Positions 63,127 through 64,000 of a stretch of DNA of 64,000 bases are shown here, one piece after another; position 1 is the first letter of the stretch; every line of letters begins with the position of its first letter. The stretch comes from a virus. The stretch covers positions 1 to 64,000 of IMG/VR virus record IMGVR_UViG_3300031623_001144; one strand, given 5' to 3'. Under the pieces are notes generated by a model that was given only the letters and a program-made list of their open reading frames with translations, was not told the origin of the DNA and made no database searches. The translations under genes and the position numbers were made by a program.

Positions 63127-64000
63127 CAGTCTCCTCCCACATAATCAAGGGATGCTCCAACTGATTGATCTGCCGCTAACAATCTTTTAATGGCACCAAT
63201 GATTTGAGAGTTTCTATCCTCTTCTGACAAATCTGGAGAATATCCCCAATTGCCTCCGAAAGAGTTAGTGTCACTATCGTTGTCTTCTTCGTCTTGTCCA
63301 ATCCCCGCAGTTCTCAAATAGTCTTTATTGAGTTTTCCGTTCTTAAGAGATTCATCAATATACGCCTTAACGCTATCTTGATATCTCCAAGAGCAAATCT
63401 GAGAAATGCCAATCATGTTGATCCTGTCTGGACCAAGCTCTTCTTTGATGATTTCAACCATCTTCTGATTATCTCCACCCCAGTTGTCTCCATCAGAGAA
63501 GTAAAAGATGTAGACATTAAAGTTAGATGGCGGGAATCTGTTCTCAAGCTGATCAGCAATTGATCGAAACGCAGAAGAACACATTGTTCCGCCGCCATAT
63601 CGATAGCTGTAGAATTCTTCTTCGTTGACCTCTTGAGCACGAGTATCATGAACGAAGTAGCATCTCTCAACTCTCTTGTAGAACCTTCTGATCCAGCAAT
63701 CAATCCACCACGACATATCGCTAACGATGTCGCATCTGTAATCATCCATAGAGCCAGAACAGTCTCTTGCGAAGAAGATGACAGCATTCGAAGAAGGTAT
63801 CTTTATTTCCTTAAACTGACGATACCTAAAATCACTATTGATTGGAGTAATGATCTTCATTGGAATTTTTGAATTATTCGCATAATGAAGATCATCCAGT
63901 TGCCCAGTCATAGCCAGACGCTTCATTGCTTCCATCATCGTGCGTCGAGGATGACGCAAAGAGTTTAAGCCAACTTTAGAAATGTCATTATATCTGATTC
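63126..64000 (-). CDS. DUF444/YeaH-family protein, N-terminal part outside window
   Basis: The frame continues unbroken to the right edge; the upstream residues read IRYNDISKVGLNSLRHPRRT, matching the family's start region. The VWA-like fold shows FFARDCSGSMDDYRCDIVSD (DxSxS metal site), RYGGGTMCSSAF and FYFSDGDNWGGDN. YeaH works with PrkA kinase and SpoVR/YcgB in E. coli starvation response. A PrkA gene, if present, should lie beyond the window. Confidence 0.88.
   Translation of the reverse strand, partial: IRYNDISKVGLNSLRHPRRTMMEAMKRLAMTGQLDDLHYANNSKIPMKIITPINSDFRYRQFKEIKIPSSNAVIFFARDCSGSMDDYRCDIVSDMSWWIDCWIRRFYKRVERCYFVHDTRAQEVNEEEFYSYRYGGGTMCSSAFRSIADQLENRFPPSNFNVYIFYFSDGDNWGGDNQKMVEIIKEELGPDRINMIGISQICSWRYQDSVKAYIDESLKNGKLNKDYLRTAGIGQDEEDNDSDTNSFGGNWGYSPDLSEEDRNSQIIGAIKRLLAADQSVGASLDYVGGD

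Noticed and set aside
1-64000. tRNA genes, CRISPR arrays, insertion sequences
   Set aside because: No tRNA cloverleaf, spaced repeat array or transposase gene seen in the gaps between genes.

Overview
The window reads as part of a large tailed-phage genome, probably a jumbo phage related to the T4-like myoviruses, with an A+T-rich sequence and almost no spacing between genes. The case for a phage is the mix of genes: PhoH ATPase, a phage-type sigma factor, HNH homing endonucleases, an intein, a group I intron, MazG, dCMP deaminase, an 1835-residue glycine-repeat virion-type protein, dozens of small genes without known relatives, and start codons overlapping stop codons throughout. No terminase, capsid or tail-sheath gene lies in the window, so the phage assignment is inferred from gene content. 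A lipobox protein with spanin-like topology hints at a Gram-negative host. Most genes are on the minus strand. The plus strand carries short one- to three-gene units, several of which share a capsid-targeting-like N-terminus.

Layout. 1-4.8 kb: small unknown genes, a sigma factor and an amidoligase-family enzyme. 4.8-11 kb: the giant glycine-repeat virion protein and PhoH. 11-15.3 kb: a 559-base gap without a clear gene, a metallopeptidase, a glycosyltransferase and small proteins. 15.3-21.3 kb: DnaJ, then a surface-sugar group (glycosyltransferases, sulfotransferase, GNAT acetyltransferase, NAD-dependent epimerase). 21.3-28 kb: translation factor IF-3, a thiamine-diphosphate decarboxylase, a virion-type protein, an HNH nuclease and dCMP deaminase. 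28-32.6 kb: small genes, peptide deformylase, an RHH regulator and a bS21-like ribosomal protein. 32.6-38 kb: two GT-B glycosyltransferases, a sulfotransferase, a polysaccharide deacetylase and a methyltransferase. 38-43.3 kb: DUF4139 protein, DHH phosphoesterase, another methyltransferase. 43.3-48.3 kb: the C-terminal half of DNA polymerase III alpha with an intein, then an AAA+ ATPase. 48.3-50.6 kb: a second deacetylase/methyltransferase pair and a second HNH nuclease. 50.6-51.4 kb: an RNA locus with a tmRNA interrupted by a group I intron. 51.4-58.9 kb: a YiiX-like peptidase, PspC, MazG, a bactofilin-like protein and the N-terminal half of DNA polymerase III alpha. 58.9-64 kb: ClpP, SpoVR, a TPR-glycosyltransferase and a DUF444 (YeaH) protein running off the right edge.

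How the genes work together. Four elements act on translation: tmRNA, IF-3, bS21-like protein and peptide deformylase. DnaJ, ClpP and several peptidases would manage protein quality. A scattered set of sugar and methyl-transfer enzymes probably modifies a surface glycan or virion sugars. Replication uses a DnaE-type polymerase cut into two genes 9 kb apart.

The strongest unusual features are: (1) the intein in the polymerase C-half holds a complete zinc-finger/Vsr-like homing endonuclease gene in a different reading frame of the same strand, with its own Shine-Dalgarno sequence; (2) the tmRNA gene carries a 226-nt ORF-less group I intron in its T-loop, with an HNH endonuclease gene next to it; (3) at least seven otherwise unrelated proteins share an N-terminus resembling the T4 capsid-targeting sequence; (4) a structured RNA of unknown class lies between the tmRNA promoter and the tmRNA.
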